Shown here: positions 1 through 7,184 of the stretch, piece after piece | How positions within the stretch are numbered: the first letter of the stretch is position 1 | Layout: each line of letters begins with the position of its first letter | From: Pirellulales bacterium | GTDB lineage: Bacteria; Planctomycetota; Planctomycetia; Pirellulales; JAEUIK01 | DNA length: 64,000 nucleotides | Direction: 5' to 3' | Assembly (NCBI GenBank): GCA_019636335.1 | Contig: JAHBXR010000004.1 | Location: forward strand, 1 to 64,000 | Position numbers and translations under genes: made by a program | Notes under the pieces: model-generated | Database searches by the model: none | Told to the model about the DNA's origin: nothing | What the model saw: the letters and a program-made list of their open reading frames with translations, nothing else

Positions 1-38
1 GGATGAGCAGCTCTTTTCTCGATAGGTAGGGACAGGCC

Positions 39-1172
39 ATGCGATTTGGAACCTTCTATTGGACGACGTGCCTAGTGGCATGTTTGGCCTGTTTCCCGGC
101 CAGCCGAACGGTGCATGGGGAGCCGTTGTACCGCGTGACCGATCTTGGCGATCTGCCTGGCGGTGATAATCGCAGCTATGCGTCTGCCATCAGTAACAGC
201 GGTTTTGTGGTGGGTTTCAGTTCGGTGGCAACGGGGAGTCACGCGTTTCTGTGGTCGAGTAGTGGCGGCATGCAGGATCTGGGTGAGTTGCCCGGCGGCG
301 ACGTTTTCAGTTCTGCCGCCGGAGTGAACGACGCCGGCGACGCTGTGGGTGGAAGTTACTCGGCCGTCGGGCAGCGCGCCGTGCTATGGTCGGCCGGAAG
401 CATGCAGGATCTCGGCCAACTGCCGGGCTCTTCGGGTAGTAACGTGGCCTTGAGCATCAACAATCTGGGCCAGGTAGTCGGCTATAGCGGCCAACGTGCG
501 TTTCTGTGGACGAGTGGGGCGGGCATGCAGTCGCTGGGCGATCTCACTGGCGGGCAAGGCTTTAGTGAAGCGGTCGCCATCAACGATGCCGGGCAGGTTG
601 CGGGTTACGCAGCAAGTGAAGAAGGCTTTCATGCGTTCCTATGGACAAGTGCTGGTGGTATGCAAGATCTGGGGGACTTGCCCGGCGGTGAAAACTTCAG
701 CCAGGCGTTGGATCTCAGTGCGCATGGTCACGTTGTGGGGTATAGCCATGGGGAGACGGGTTATCTGCCGTTTCTGTGGACTCCGGAGACGGGCATGCAG
801 AGTCTAGGCGATCTATCAGACGGCATCGGCTATAGCGTCGCTTGGGGCGTCAATGCGCTAGGCCAAGTTGTTGGTATCAGTGATGGCACCTCCGGTAGCC
901 GCCCTTTTCTCTGGACCAGCGCCGAGGGGATGTTGAATTTGAATGATCTGCTCGACGAATCGGGGGAGGGCTGGCAGATCTTTTTCGCCAACGACATCAA
1001 TGACCATGGTCAAATCGCGGTGTATGGCCTGAGTCCGGATGGATCGCCCCGTGGTGCATTGTTGACGCCTGTGCCGGAGCCATCGACGTTCGTGCTGGCT
1101 GCCGTTGGTCTGTGCGGCGTGTGGTTCGTCGCACGACGTCGAGCGCGGCATGCTTACCCCGCTGCGCGGTGA
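39..1172 (+). CDS. HAF-repeat secreted protein with PEP-CTERM tail
   Basis: A 377-residue exported protein. Residues 1-27 form a signal peptide. The body is about seven repeats of roughly 50 residues of the type DLGDLPGG...AFLWSSGGMQ with INDAGQVVGY-like linkers, the pattern known as the extracellular HAF repeat. The C-terminus VPEPSTFVLAAVGL followed by a short hydrophobic helix and RRRARH is a PEP-CTERM sorting signal, recognised in other bacteria by an exosortase. The start is supported by a purine-rich AGGGACA about 6 bases upstream. The protein is probably displayed or released at the cell surface; its ligand or activity is unknown. It has no obvious operon partner, since thymidylate kinase begins about 100 bases downstream. 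Confidence 0.9.
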   Translation: MRFGTFYWTTCLVACLACFPASRTVHGEPLYRVTDLGDLPGGDNRSYASAISNSGFVVGFSSVATGSHAFLWSSSGGMQDLGELPGGDVFSSAAGVNDAGDAVGGSYSAVGQRAVLWSAGSMQDLGQLPGSSGSNVALSINNLGQVVGYSGQRAFLWTSGAGMQSLGDLTGGQGFSEAVAINDAGQVAGYAASEEGFHAFLWTSAGGMQDLGDLPGGENFSQALDLSAHGHVVGYSHGETGYLPFLWTPETGMQSLGDLSDGIGYSVAWGVNALGQVVGISDGTSGSRPFLWTSAEGMLNLNDLLDESGEGWQIFFANDINDHGQIAVYGLSPDGSPRGALLTPVPEPSTFVLAAVGLCGVWFVARRRARHAYPAAR

Positions 1173-1267
1173 AAGCATGGCACCCCCGAGCTTGTGCTCG
1201 AGTTGGACGCGACACGCACGCTTGACGTCGTTGCCGGGGGTGGGTGGTGCCCTTATCATCAGGGCCT

Positions 1268-1951
1268 ATGAGCAAGCCGGATGAAGGGATACTGATTGCC
1301 GTCGAGGGGATCGATGGCGCTGGCAAAACGACGCAAGTCGAGCTGCTGCGCCAGGCGCTCGTGGCGGTGGGCGAGGTGGTCATCGCCTCGAAAGAGCCGA
1401 CCAACGGGCCCTGGGGGCGGAAGATTCGCGAATCGGCGCAGCAGGGGCGCATGTCGGCGGACGAAGAGCTGCACGCCTTTATCGAGGATCGCAAGGAGCA
1501 CGTGGCGCAGCTCGTGCAGCCGGCGCTCGAGCGGGGAGAGATTGTCATCCTCGACCGCTATTACTTTTCGACGATCGCCTATCAGGGTTCGCGGGGCATG
1601 GACGTGCCCGAGCTGCGGCAGCGGATGGAGTCGCTCTTTCCGCGGCCCGACGTCGTGTTGCTGTTCGACGCGCGGCCGGAGATTACGCTCGAGCGGATCG
1701 AGTCGCTGCGGGGCGAGGTACCGAACCATTTCGAGCGGCTCGATCTGCTAACGGCGATTCGCAGGGTGTTTCTCGATCTGGCGGCTCACGATGAGACGAT
1801 CTTGCGCGTCGACGCCGAGCAAGTCGTGCCGGCCGTGTTTCGTAAAGTGATCGGCCTGCTTGTCGATTCCGTACTGCGGACGAAGCGCGCGGAACGTGGC
1901 TATCGCGCCGAGAGTTTTGCCGAGACGATGCGCGTGGCGGAAGCGCGCTGA
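1268..1951 (+). CDS. tmk: Thymidylate kinase
   Basis: Phosphorylates dTMP to dTDP with ATP in the cytoplasmic dTTP pathway. The 227-residue product has the P-loop GIDGAGKTTQ near its N-terminus, the DRYYFSTIAYQG segment with the conserved DR motif, and a C-terminal LID/LDL region, at the usual family length of about 210-230. An in-frame ATG at 1244 would add eight residues, but the start at 1268 puts the P-loop at the normal distance from the N-terminus. The CYTH-domain gene follows 30 bases later on the same strand, so the two may be cotranscribed. Confidence 0.93.
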   Translation: MSKPDEGILIAVEGIDGAGKTTQVELLRQALVAVGEVVIASKEPTNGPWGRKIRESAQQGRMSADEELHAFIEDRKEHVAQLVQPALERGEIVILDRYYFSTIAYQGSRGMDVPELRQRMESLFPRPDVVLLFDARPEITLERIESLRGEVPNHFERLDLLTAIRRVFLDLAAHDETILRVDAEQVVPAVFRKVIGLLVDSVLRTKRAERGYRAESFAETMRVAEAR

Positions 1952-1980
1952 TGTTCGTTCCTGGGCGGTGAAGTGCGCCG

Positions 1981-2535
1981 ATGCTCGAAGTTGAAATCAA
2001 GTTCCGCGTGCCCGATCCAAACGCCGTCGAGCGTGGGCTGGTGCAGCTTGGCGCGCGGTTCGGCGCGTCGCACGAGCAGGTGGATCGTTATTTCGCCCAT
2101 CCGGCACGCGATTTTGCCCAGACCGACGAGGCGCTGCGGATGCGTTTGTCCGAAGGTTCGTGGTGCGTGACCTACAAGGGGCCGAAGCTCGACCGCCAGA
2201 CGAAGACGCGGCGCGAGATCGAATTGCCGCTGGCTGGCGGAGAGGCGGGCGCGGCGCAATTCGCCGAATTGCTCGAGGCCCTCGGCTTTCGGCCGGTGCT
2301 CGAGGTGCGCAAGCTACGCCGCGAGGCGCGCGTAACGTGGCAGGAAGCCGAAATCACCGCGGCGCTCGATCGGGTGGACCGTGTGGGCGAGTTCGTCGAG
2401 CTGGAGATTTTGTCGAGCGAGAGGGATCTCGACGCGAATCGGGCGCGGGTGATGTCGCTGGCGGCGCATCTGGGACTGACCGAGACGGAGCGTCGCAGCT
2501 ATCTCGAATTGCTGCTCGAGGCGGAAGAGGTTTAA
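1981..2535 (+). CDS. CYTH-domain protein (class IV adenylate cyclase / CyaB-like)
   Basis: A 184-residue protein of the CYTH (CyaB-thiamine triphosphatase) superfamily. The N-terminal EVEIKFRV contains the signature ExExK, which binds metal and triphosphate in the tunnel. Further charged strands such as YKGPK and RREIEL, and the late VELEIL, supply the alternating acidic and basic residues of the beta tunnel. Family members are class IV adenylate cyclases or inorganic tri/polyphosphatases. The GLVQLGARF segment and overall length favour the CyaB subgroup, but cyclase activity cannot be decided from sequence. It lies just downstream of tmk. Confidence 0.85.
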   Translation: MLEVEIKFRVPDPNAVERGLVQLGARFGASHEQVDRYFAHPARDFAQTDEALRMRLSEGSWCVTYKGPKLDRQTKTRREIELPLAGGEAGAAQFAELLEALGFRPVLEVRKLRREARVTWQEAEITAALDRVDRVGEFVELEILSSERDLDANRARVMSLAAHLGLTETERRSYLELLLEAEEV

Positions 2536-2725
2536 CGCAAAGACGCTAAGGCGCAAAGACGCAGGGATACACGCTAAGTGTACTAGCCGTGCGATGTCGT
2601 ACTATGGTGTTTCGCCGAATCACTAGTCCCCTTACGCTTCGGGTTGGGATGAAGGACGAGCTGATTCTCGAGCAGAATTTCTACCCCCTTCTTTGCGCCT
2701 TCGCGCCTTTGCGTCTTGGTGTTGA
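2536..2725. repeat. Imperfect terminal inverted repeats around ~190 bp of noncoding DNA
   Basis: The sequence right after the CYTH gene (CGCAAAGACGCTAAGGCGCA, about 2538-2557) is found in reverse complement near 2690-2720 as TTTGCGCCTTCGCGCCTTTG. Together the arms span about 28 nt with several mismatches. The interior has no convincing gene. The arrangement resembles a small non-autonomous mobile element or a large RNA hairpin; no transposase is present. Confidence 0.4.
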
Positions 2726-2734
2726 AAAAGTTGA

Positions 2735-2766
2735 GGTTTTGTCACGCACGGGGTACGTGGCCTACG
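2735..2766 (+). repeat. Dispersed repeat, copy 1 (GTCACGCACGGGGTACGTG)
   Basis: The segment GTTTTGTCACGCACGGGGTA followed by CGTGGCCTACG recurs with small changes at 25586-25613 (same strand) and at 36347-36372 (reverse strand). Here it covers the end of the GNAT gene, so the last residues of that protein (VGHVPRA and stop) are encoded by the repeat. The function is unknown. Confidence 0.5.
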
Positions 2767-3320
2767 CGCCTTGTGGCGCACTGCTCATGTTGGCGTTCGC
2801 GCCAGGTGGTGGCGGCGAGGCGGTAGAAGACGTGTGGTAGTCGGGCGTGGATGATGTCGCGCTCGTACTCGAGACCCGACTTTTCCATCACGCGGCGTGA
2901 GCCCCAGTTGTTCCACAGCGTCCAGGCGGCGATCTCTTCGAGACCGAGCTCCTCGAAGCCGACGCGCAGCACCTCGCGCGACATCTCGGTCGTGTAGCCG
3001 TGTCGCCAGAACTCGTGGCGGATGGCGTAGAGGAGCTCGACGTGCGGTTCCTCCTGAACCACGGCCGAGCGGAGTCCGCAGCGACCCACGACGTGGCGCG
3101 TGCCGGCCTCGCGCAGGAGCCACGAGCCGTAGCCGTGCGTCTGCCAGTGCTCGACATGGCTGGCCAGGCGCCGGGCGACGGTTTCGCGCGTGATGACCGG
3201 CTCGCCCAGCAGGATGCGGACGCCGCGGTCGGACTCGACGAAGAGCAGGTCGTCGAGGTGTTGAGGGCCGAGTCGCTCGGCGATGAGCCGCGCGGTGCGG
3301 AGTTGGTCGATCGTGGGCAT
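2742..3320 (-). CDS. GNAT-family N-acetyltransferase (RimJ/RimL-like)
   Basis: A 192-residue acetyltransferase of the RimJ/RimL-like GNAT group, which transfers acetyl from acetyl-CoA to an amine. The N-terminal TARLIAERL, the central ELLYAIRHEFWRHGYTTE region (acetyl-CoA-binding beta4/alpha3) and NNWGSRRVMEKSGLEYERD near the C-terminus follow the family pattern. The substrate is unknown. The final stretch after YRLAATTW reads through a dispersed repeat, so the C-terminal tail is probably acquired and non-essential. It is divergent from the sugar permease gene. Confidence 0.85.
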   Translation of the reverse strand: MPTIDQLRTARLIAERLGPQHLDDLLFVESDRGVRILLGEPVITRETVARRLASHVEHWQTHGYGSWLLREAGTRHVVGRCGLRSAVVQEEPHVELLYAIRHEFWRHGYTTEMSREVLRVGFEELGLEEIAAWTLWNNWGSRRVMEKSGLEYERDIIHARLPHVFYRLAATTWRERQHEQCATRRVGHVPRA

Positions 3321-3353
3321 GATTAAATAATACGGCAGCGGTTTGCCAGATTA

Positions 3354-3376
3354 CACTGCTGGGCATGCCAGCAGTG
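3354..3376. repeat. Perfect palindrome CACTGCTGG-N5-CCAGCAGTG, copy 1
   Basis: A perfect 9-bp stem with loop GCATG in the intergenic space between the GNAT gene and the permease gene. The same 9-bp arms, with a different loop (CTTGC), occur at 36318-36340. No T-tract follows on either strand, so it is a dispersed palindrome rather than a plain terminator. Confidence 0.5.
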
Positions 3377-3538
3377 CCACACCGTGCGCGACTCGTGACG
3401 TCGCGGGACGTGACGTGGGTGGCGCGGCTGTGTATCCTCGGTCTACTTCCATTCTAGTGAATCGGGCCGGCGAACGTGATGGGAGCGTTCGCCCCTCCTC
3501 GAACAAGTTGTGATGAAGCCCTTCGCAGGCAGGCTTTG

Positions 3539-4561
3539 ATGCGTCGTCAGCAGAGGATACCGTTCGAACTGCGCGATTTGGCGCCGGTGATCAGTCTGAT
3601 GATCATCGTGGTCTTCTTTCTGGCCACGAGCGACTCGTTCTGGAAGCTCGCCACGCTGCGGCAGGTGCTGCAGCAGGGATCGGTGCTGGCGATCGTGGCG
3701 GCCGGTCTGACGTTTGTCCTGTTGTGTGCCGAGATCGATCTTTCGGTCGGCATGGTCGCGCTGTGGACCGCCTGCTTGTGCGGCTGGATGTTTCAACACT
3801 GGGGCTGGATCGCCGAACGTGTGTTTCAACAGGGGGCGCCGGCCGCTGACGTGGCGATGCCCGGGTGGGTGATCCCGCTGGCGATCGGCGTGCCCCTGGT
3901 GACGGCGGTGCTGTTGGGCTTGCTCTCGGGCCTGCTGACGGCGTGGTCGCGCATGCCGAGCTTCATCATCACGCTGGCCATGATGTACGTGGCGCAGGGT
4001 TCGGCCCGGTATCTCACGCGGAGCGAAACGCTCGACGTGCCCCCGGTGCTGAAGATGATCGGCAACCGGGGCATCGACGTGACCGAGCGCTTGAATGTTC
4101 CCTACAGTGCGATGCTGGCACTGGCGATCATGGTTGTCGGGCACCTTGTGCTGGTGCATACGCGGTTCGGGCGCTATGTCTACATGGTGGGGGGCAATCG
4201 CGAGGCGGCGCGGCTGGCTGGCGTGCGCACGGGGTTGATCGTCGTGGCGTGCCTGGCGATCTGTGCCTTGACGGCGGGCATCGGCGGATTGGTGAACGCG
4301 GGGCGCTTGAACAGCGTGAGCCTCGATCAGAATGCCGACCTGTTGTTGAACGCCGTGGCGTGCGTGGTGCTCGGCGGGACGAGTCTCTTCGGGGGCGAAG
4401 GAAGCATGCCGAAGACGGTGATCGGCGTGCTCACGTTCACCGTGCTGAACCTGGGTCTGGCGCAGATCAACTGGATCGATGATCTCGCGCGGCAGTTGCT
4501 GATGGGAGTGGTCCTGCTCGTGGCACTGGTCATCAATGGCGTGTTGGCGAAACGGGAATAG
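3539..4561 (+). CDS. ABC-type sugar transporter permease (RbsC/BPD_transp_2 type)
   Basis: A 340-residue inner-membrane permease of the branched-chain/ribose (BPD_transp_2) type. It has about eight to ten hydrophobic segments and the family motif LLCAEIDLSVGM, equivalent to the GGIDLSVG of RbsC. Later landmarks are the MVGGNREAARLAGV loop (coupling helix) and VVLGGTSLFGGEGS. The start at 3539 removes a non-conserved 21-residue extension. No ATPase or binding-protein gene is adjacent; the nearest complete set is the operon at 17.2-20.8 kb. A glycerate kinase follows, so the transported compound may feed glycerate metabolism, but that is inference. Confidence 0.88.
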   Translation: MRRQQRIPFELRDLAPVISLMIIVVFFLATSDSFWKLATLRQVLQQGSVLAIVAAGLTFVLLCAEIDLSVGMVALWTACLCGWMFQHWGWIAERVFQQGAPAADVAMPGWVIPLAIGVPLVTAVLLGLLSGLLTAWSRMPSFIITLAMMYVAQGSARYLTRSETLDVPPVLKMIGNRGIDVTERLNVPYSAMLALAIMVVGHLVLVHTRFGRYVYMVGGNREAARLAGVRTGLIVVACLAICALTAGIGGLVNAGRLNSVSLDQNADLLLNAVACVVLGGTSLFGGEGSMPKTVIGVLTFTVLNLGLAQINWIDDLARQLLMGVVLLVALVINGVLAKRE

Positions 4562-4584
4562 GACTTCGAGTTCCACGGCAAAGT

Positions 4585-4607
4585 GGCACAGGCTGCCAGC
4601 CTGTGCC
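4585..4607. repeat. Palindrome with 10-bp stem after the permease gene
   Basis: GGCACAGGCT and its exact complement AGCCTGTGCC are separated by GCC, 23 bases after the permease stop. A related imperfect hairpin lies at about 4627-4645 and a degenerate one at 6069-6090 after the glycerate kinase gene. The 6069 copy is followed by ACTTTTCATTTTT and could end transcription. Confidence 0.5.
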
Positions 4608-4671
4608 TTGGAATCTTTTCCACACAAGGCCGGCGGCCTGTGTCCTTTTCTTGCTTTGCTCTCTGAATCGA

Positions 4672-6063
4672 ATGCCGCGACCTAGCGAACAACTCCGCGA
4701 AGATGCGCTAGCGATCTGGCGTGCCGGGCTGGCGGCCGTGGCGGCCGATCGTTTGGTACACGCGGCGGTCGAACGCGCGGGGGACTTGCTGTTCGTGGCC
4801 GATGAAGCGCCAATCGATCTGGCGCGTGTGCGCCGCATCGCGGTGGTGGGGGCGGGCAAGGCGGGGGCCGGCATGGCGGCCGCGGTCGAAGAGGTGCTGG
4901 GCCACGAGTTGCTCGCTGAAAAGGGGGTGACCGGTTGGATCAACGTGCCGGCCGATTGTGTTCGCCCGCTCGAACGTATCCACCTGCACGCCGCGCGGCC
5001 CGCGGGGCGCAACGAACCGACCGCTGAGGGGTTGGCAGGCTCGGAAGAGATTTTGCGCCTCGTGGGTGAAATGACGGAAGAGGATCTTTGCTTCGCGCTC
5101 ATCTCCGGTGGAGGATCGGCGCTGTTGCCGGCACCGGTGCCGGGGGTGTCGCTCGAAGACAAGTTAGCGGTGACGCGCTACTTGAGCGCCGCGGGGGCGA
5201 ACATCGTCGAGCTGAACACCGTGCGCAAGCAGTTGAGCCGCATCAAAGGGGGCGGGCTGGCACGAGCGTGCCGCGCGGGGCGGCTCGTCACGCTCGTGAT
5301 CTCCGACGTGCTGGGCGATCCGCTCGATCTGATCGGTTCGGGTCCGACCGTGGCCGATCGTGCGACACCGGACGAGGCGCTGACGATTCTCGAGCGCTTT
5401 GGCGCGCGTCGCGAGGCGCAGCTCGCCACGGTGGTGCAGTATTTGGAAGGCGCGGCCAAGGCAGGCAATCGTGCGAAATGTGATGCGCTGTCTGCGCGAA
5501 CGACGTGCAGCATCCACGTCATCGGCAACAACGCCACGGCGGTCGATGCAGCGGGGATCGAGGCCGTCGAGCGAGGATATTCGCCGGCGCTCGATGCGGC
5601 TCGGGCGCCTGAGGGTCAGGCCGAAGAAGTGGGCAGGCATCTGGCCGACATGGCTCGCGTGATGCGCGCGCAAGTGGGGCCCGATTGCCTGGTGAGTGGG
5701 GGCGAGCCCGTGGTGACGCTGGCGCCCGAGGGGGAGCGAGGTCGCGGTGGCCGCAATCAGCAGTTGGCACTGGCGGCGCTCGAACGCCTCGGTCGCGGTG
5801 GATTGGAAGGTGTCTCGCTCGTGTCGGGCGGGACCGATGGCGAAGATGGTCCCACCGATGCCGCGGGCGCGATGATCGACGGCGAGATCGCCCAGCGCGC
5901 AGTCGCGATGGCGCTCGACGTGGAAGATTTCTTGCGCCGCAATGATGCCTATACGTTTTTCAAACGGGCCGGCGGTCTGATCAAGACGGGGCCCACGCAC
6001 ACGAACGTGGGGGATCTGCGCGTGGTGGTGGTGGATCGCGTGGAGCTGGACGCTCGGCCGTAG
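4672..6063 (+). CDS. Glycerate kinase, GckA/TtuD (MOFRL) type
   Basis: Phosphorylates D-glycerate with ATP, giving 2-phosphoglycerate in this family. The 463-residue product shows the two-domain arrangement: an N-terminal DUF4147 domain with RRIAVVGAGKAGAGMA and ISGGGSALLPAP, and a C-terminal MOFRL domain with SGGEPVV, GRGGRNQQLALAA and VSGGTDGEDGPTDAAGA. The start at 4672 aligns with the family; an upstream ATG at 4603 would add 23 residues that overlap a palindromic repeat. It lies downstream of the sugar permease on the same strand, with about 110 bases of repeat-rich spacer. Confidence 0.9.
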   Translation: MPRPSEQLREDALAIWRAGLAAVAADRLVHAAVERAGDLLFVADEAPIDLARVRRIAVVGAGKAGAGMAAAVEEVLGHELLAEKGVTGWINVPADCVRPLERIHLHAARPAGRNEPTAEGLAGSEEILRLVGEMTEEDLCFALISGGGSALLPAPVPGVSLEDKLAVTRYLSAAGANIVELNTVRKQLSRIKGGGLARACRAGRLVTLVISDVLGDPLDLIGSGPTVADRATPDEALTILERFGARREAQLATVVQYLEGAAKAGNRAKCDALSARTTCSIHVIGNNATAVDAAGIEAVERGYSPALDAARAPEGQAEEVGRHLADMARVMRAQVGPDCLVSGGEPVVTLAPEGERGRGGRNQQLALAALERLGRGGLEGVSLVSGGTDGEDGPTDAAGAMIDGEIAQRAVAMALDVEDFLRRNDAYTFFKRAGGLIKTGPTHTNVGDLRVVVVDRVELDARP

Positions 6064-6116
6064 TTGCTGCACAGGCCGGCAGCCGGTGCCACTTTTCATT
6101 TTTAGAACCCCGCGTG

Positions 6117-7100
6117 CTACTTCTGCTCGAGCACGTCTTCGGCGGCGGGGGGGCTGGGGAGCGCGCCGGCGGCCATCTCGTTCTGCCGCTCTTTGTCCTG
6201 ATTCTTGTTGAACTGCAGTCGTTCGTTGCCGACGGCTTTGAGCGTGGCGAGCGAGGCGGCGAAGTTTTGCCAGGAGTCCATGCCGTGGCGCGTATTGACC
6301 CAGGAGCGCGAGCTGCGCTGATACGGCTTGGCGAGGCCCACCTTTTGGAGATGGTTCATCTCTTTCTGCGTGGGGAGGCCGAAGCTGGTGAAGATGCCGA
6401 ACTTCTTGTCTCCTTCCCAGTCGTAGTTGTCGACGGCCCACGATTTCCATTTCGTGACCGAGAAATCGAAGTTCACCGGTCCGTCGTCGAGTCCCTGGGG
6501 GATGCTCGTCTGTTTGACGCGGATGTGAATCTCGGACCGGATCATCGTACCGAAATAGGTGAGATTGTCGTCGGTGACGCCGCCGCTGGCGCTGCCCGAC
6601 TGCCAGATGAGCACCACCTCGACTTCGGCCGGGTGGAGCTTTCCGCCGGCGGTCGGAAAGCCATTGGCTTGAATCCACTTGCCCGCGGCCTCTTGCAGCG
6701 CGACGAGGCGCATCTTCTCGACGGCCTGCGCCATGTGCTTGACTTCGGACTCCGCGCGGACGCGTTTGACCTTCGATTCGGGGATCTCGACGAAGGTGTC
6801 GGTCTTGTCGAGATAGTGATCGATGGCGGCGACGGCGTTCGGAAACTGTCCGGTCCAACTGGCGACGTTGCGCCACTTCTTGATGCGCCGCAGGATGTCG
6901 TCGGCCACGAGCGCCGCGGAGGCGGTATCGGTCGACACGCCGAACGTGCCGATCGGAGCGCCGACGGGAGTGGTGGGGGCCGGCTTGGGATCGAAGACCG
7001 GCTTGTGCGTGCGATCCTTTTTGGGCGTCTGATCCTGGCGCTGGCCGGGACGCCGTTTTTCTTGCCGCTCTCGCAGATGATGATCCGGGACGTAGCTCAT
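6117..7100 (-). CDS. Unrecognised VgrG-linked protein (candidate T6SS cargo or adaptor)
   Basis: A 327-residue cytoplasmic-looking protein with no signal peptide or membrane segment. Residues 1-50 are basic and proline-rich (RERQEKRRPGQRQDQTPKK, then PAPTTPVGAP). The middle is helical and lysine-rich, and residues 165-290 contain predicted strands plus the aromatic segment VDNYDWEGDKKFGIF and the C-terminal SWVNTRHGMDSWQNF. The last 30 residues are acidic and low-complexity. It begins 84 bases downstream of vgrG on the same strand and is probably cotranscribed. The position is typical for a secreted effector, adaptor or structural partner, but I recognise no catalytic motif and no family. Confidence 0.75.
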   Translation of the reverse strand: MSYVPDHHLRERQEKRRPGQRQDQTPKKDRTHKPVFDPKPAPTTPVGAPIGTFGVSTDTASAALVADDILRRIKKWRNVASWTGQFPNAVAAIDHYLDKTDTFVEIPESKVKRVRAESEVKHMAQAVEKMRLVALQEAAGKWIQANGFPTAGGKLHPAEVEVVLIWQSGSASGGVTDDNLTYFGTMIRSEIHIRVKQTSIPQGLDDGPVNFDFSVTKWKSWAVDNYDWEGDKKFGIFTSFGLPTQKEMNHLQKVGLAKPYQRSSRSWVNTRHGMDSWQNFAASLATLKAVGNERLQFNKNQDKERQNEMAAGALPSPPAAEDVLEQK

Positions 7101-7184
7101 GGTGGATTCGCGATCGACGGGAATCTTTGCAGGTCTTCCATCATTTTCGACCGCGCCTGTCGAGGTTGCGGGGAGGCGGTTTGC

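Noticed and set aside
4585-4607. Simple intrinsic terminator after the permease gene
   Set aside because: No T-tract follows the stem, and related palindromes occur elsewhere in the window. Kept as a dispersed palindrome instead.
3443-4627. Long minus-strand frame opposite the permease gene
   Set aside because: His/Gln/Arg-rich composition without domains; the opposite strand has a clear BPD_transp_2 permease.
5164-6876. Minus-strand frame of 570 codons opposite glycerate kinase and overlapping the VgrG partner
   Set aside because: Arg/His-rich shadow with no domain; glycerate kinase motifs are intact on the plus strand.
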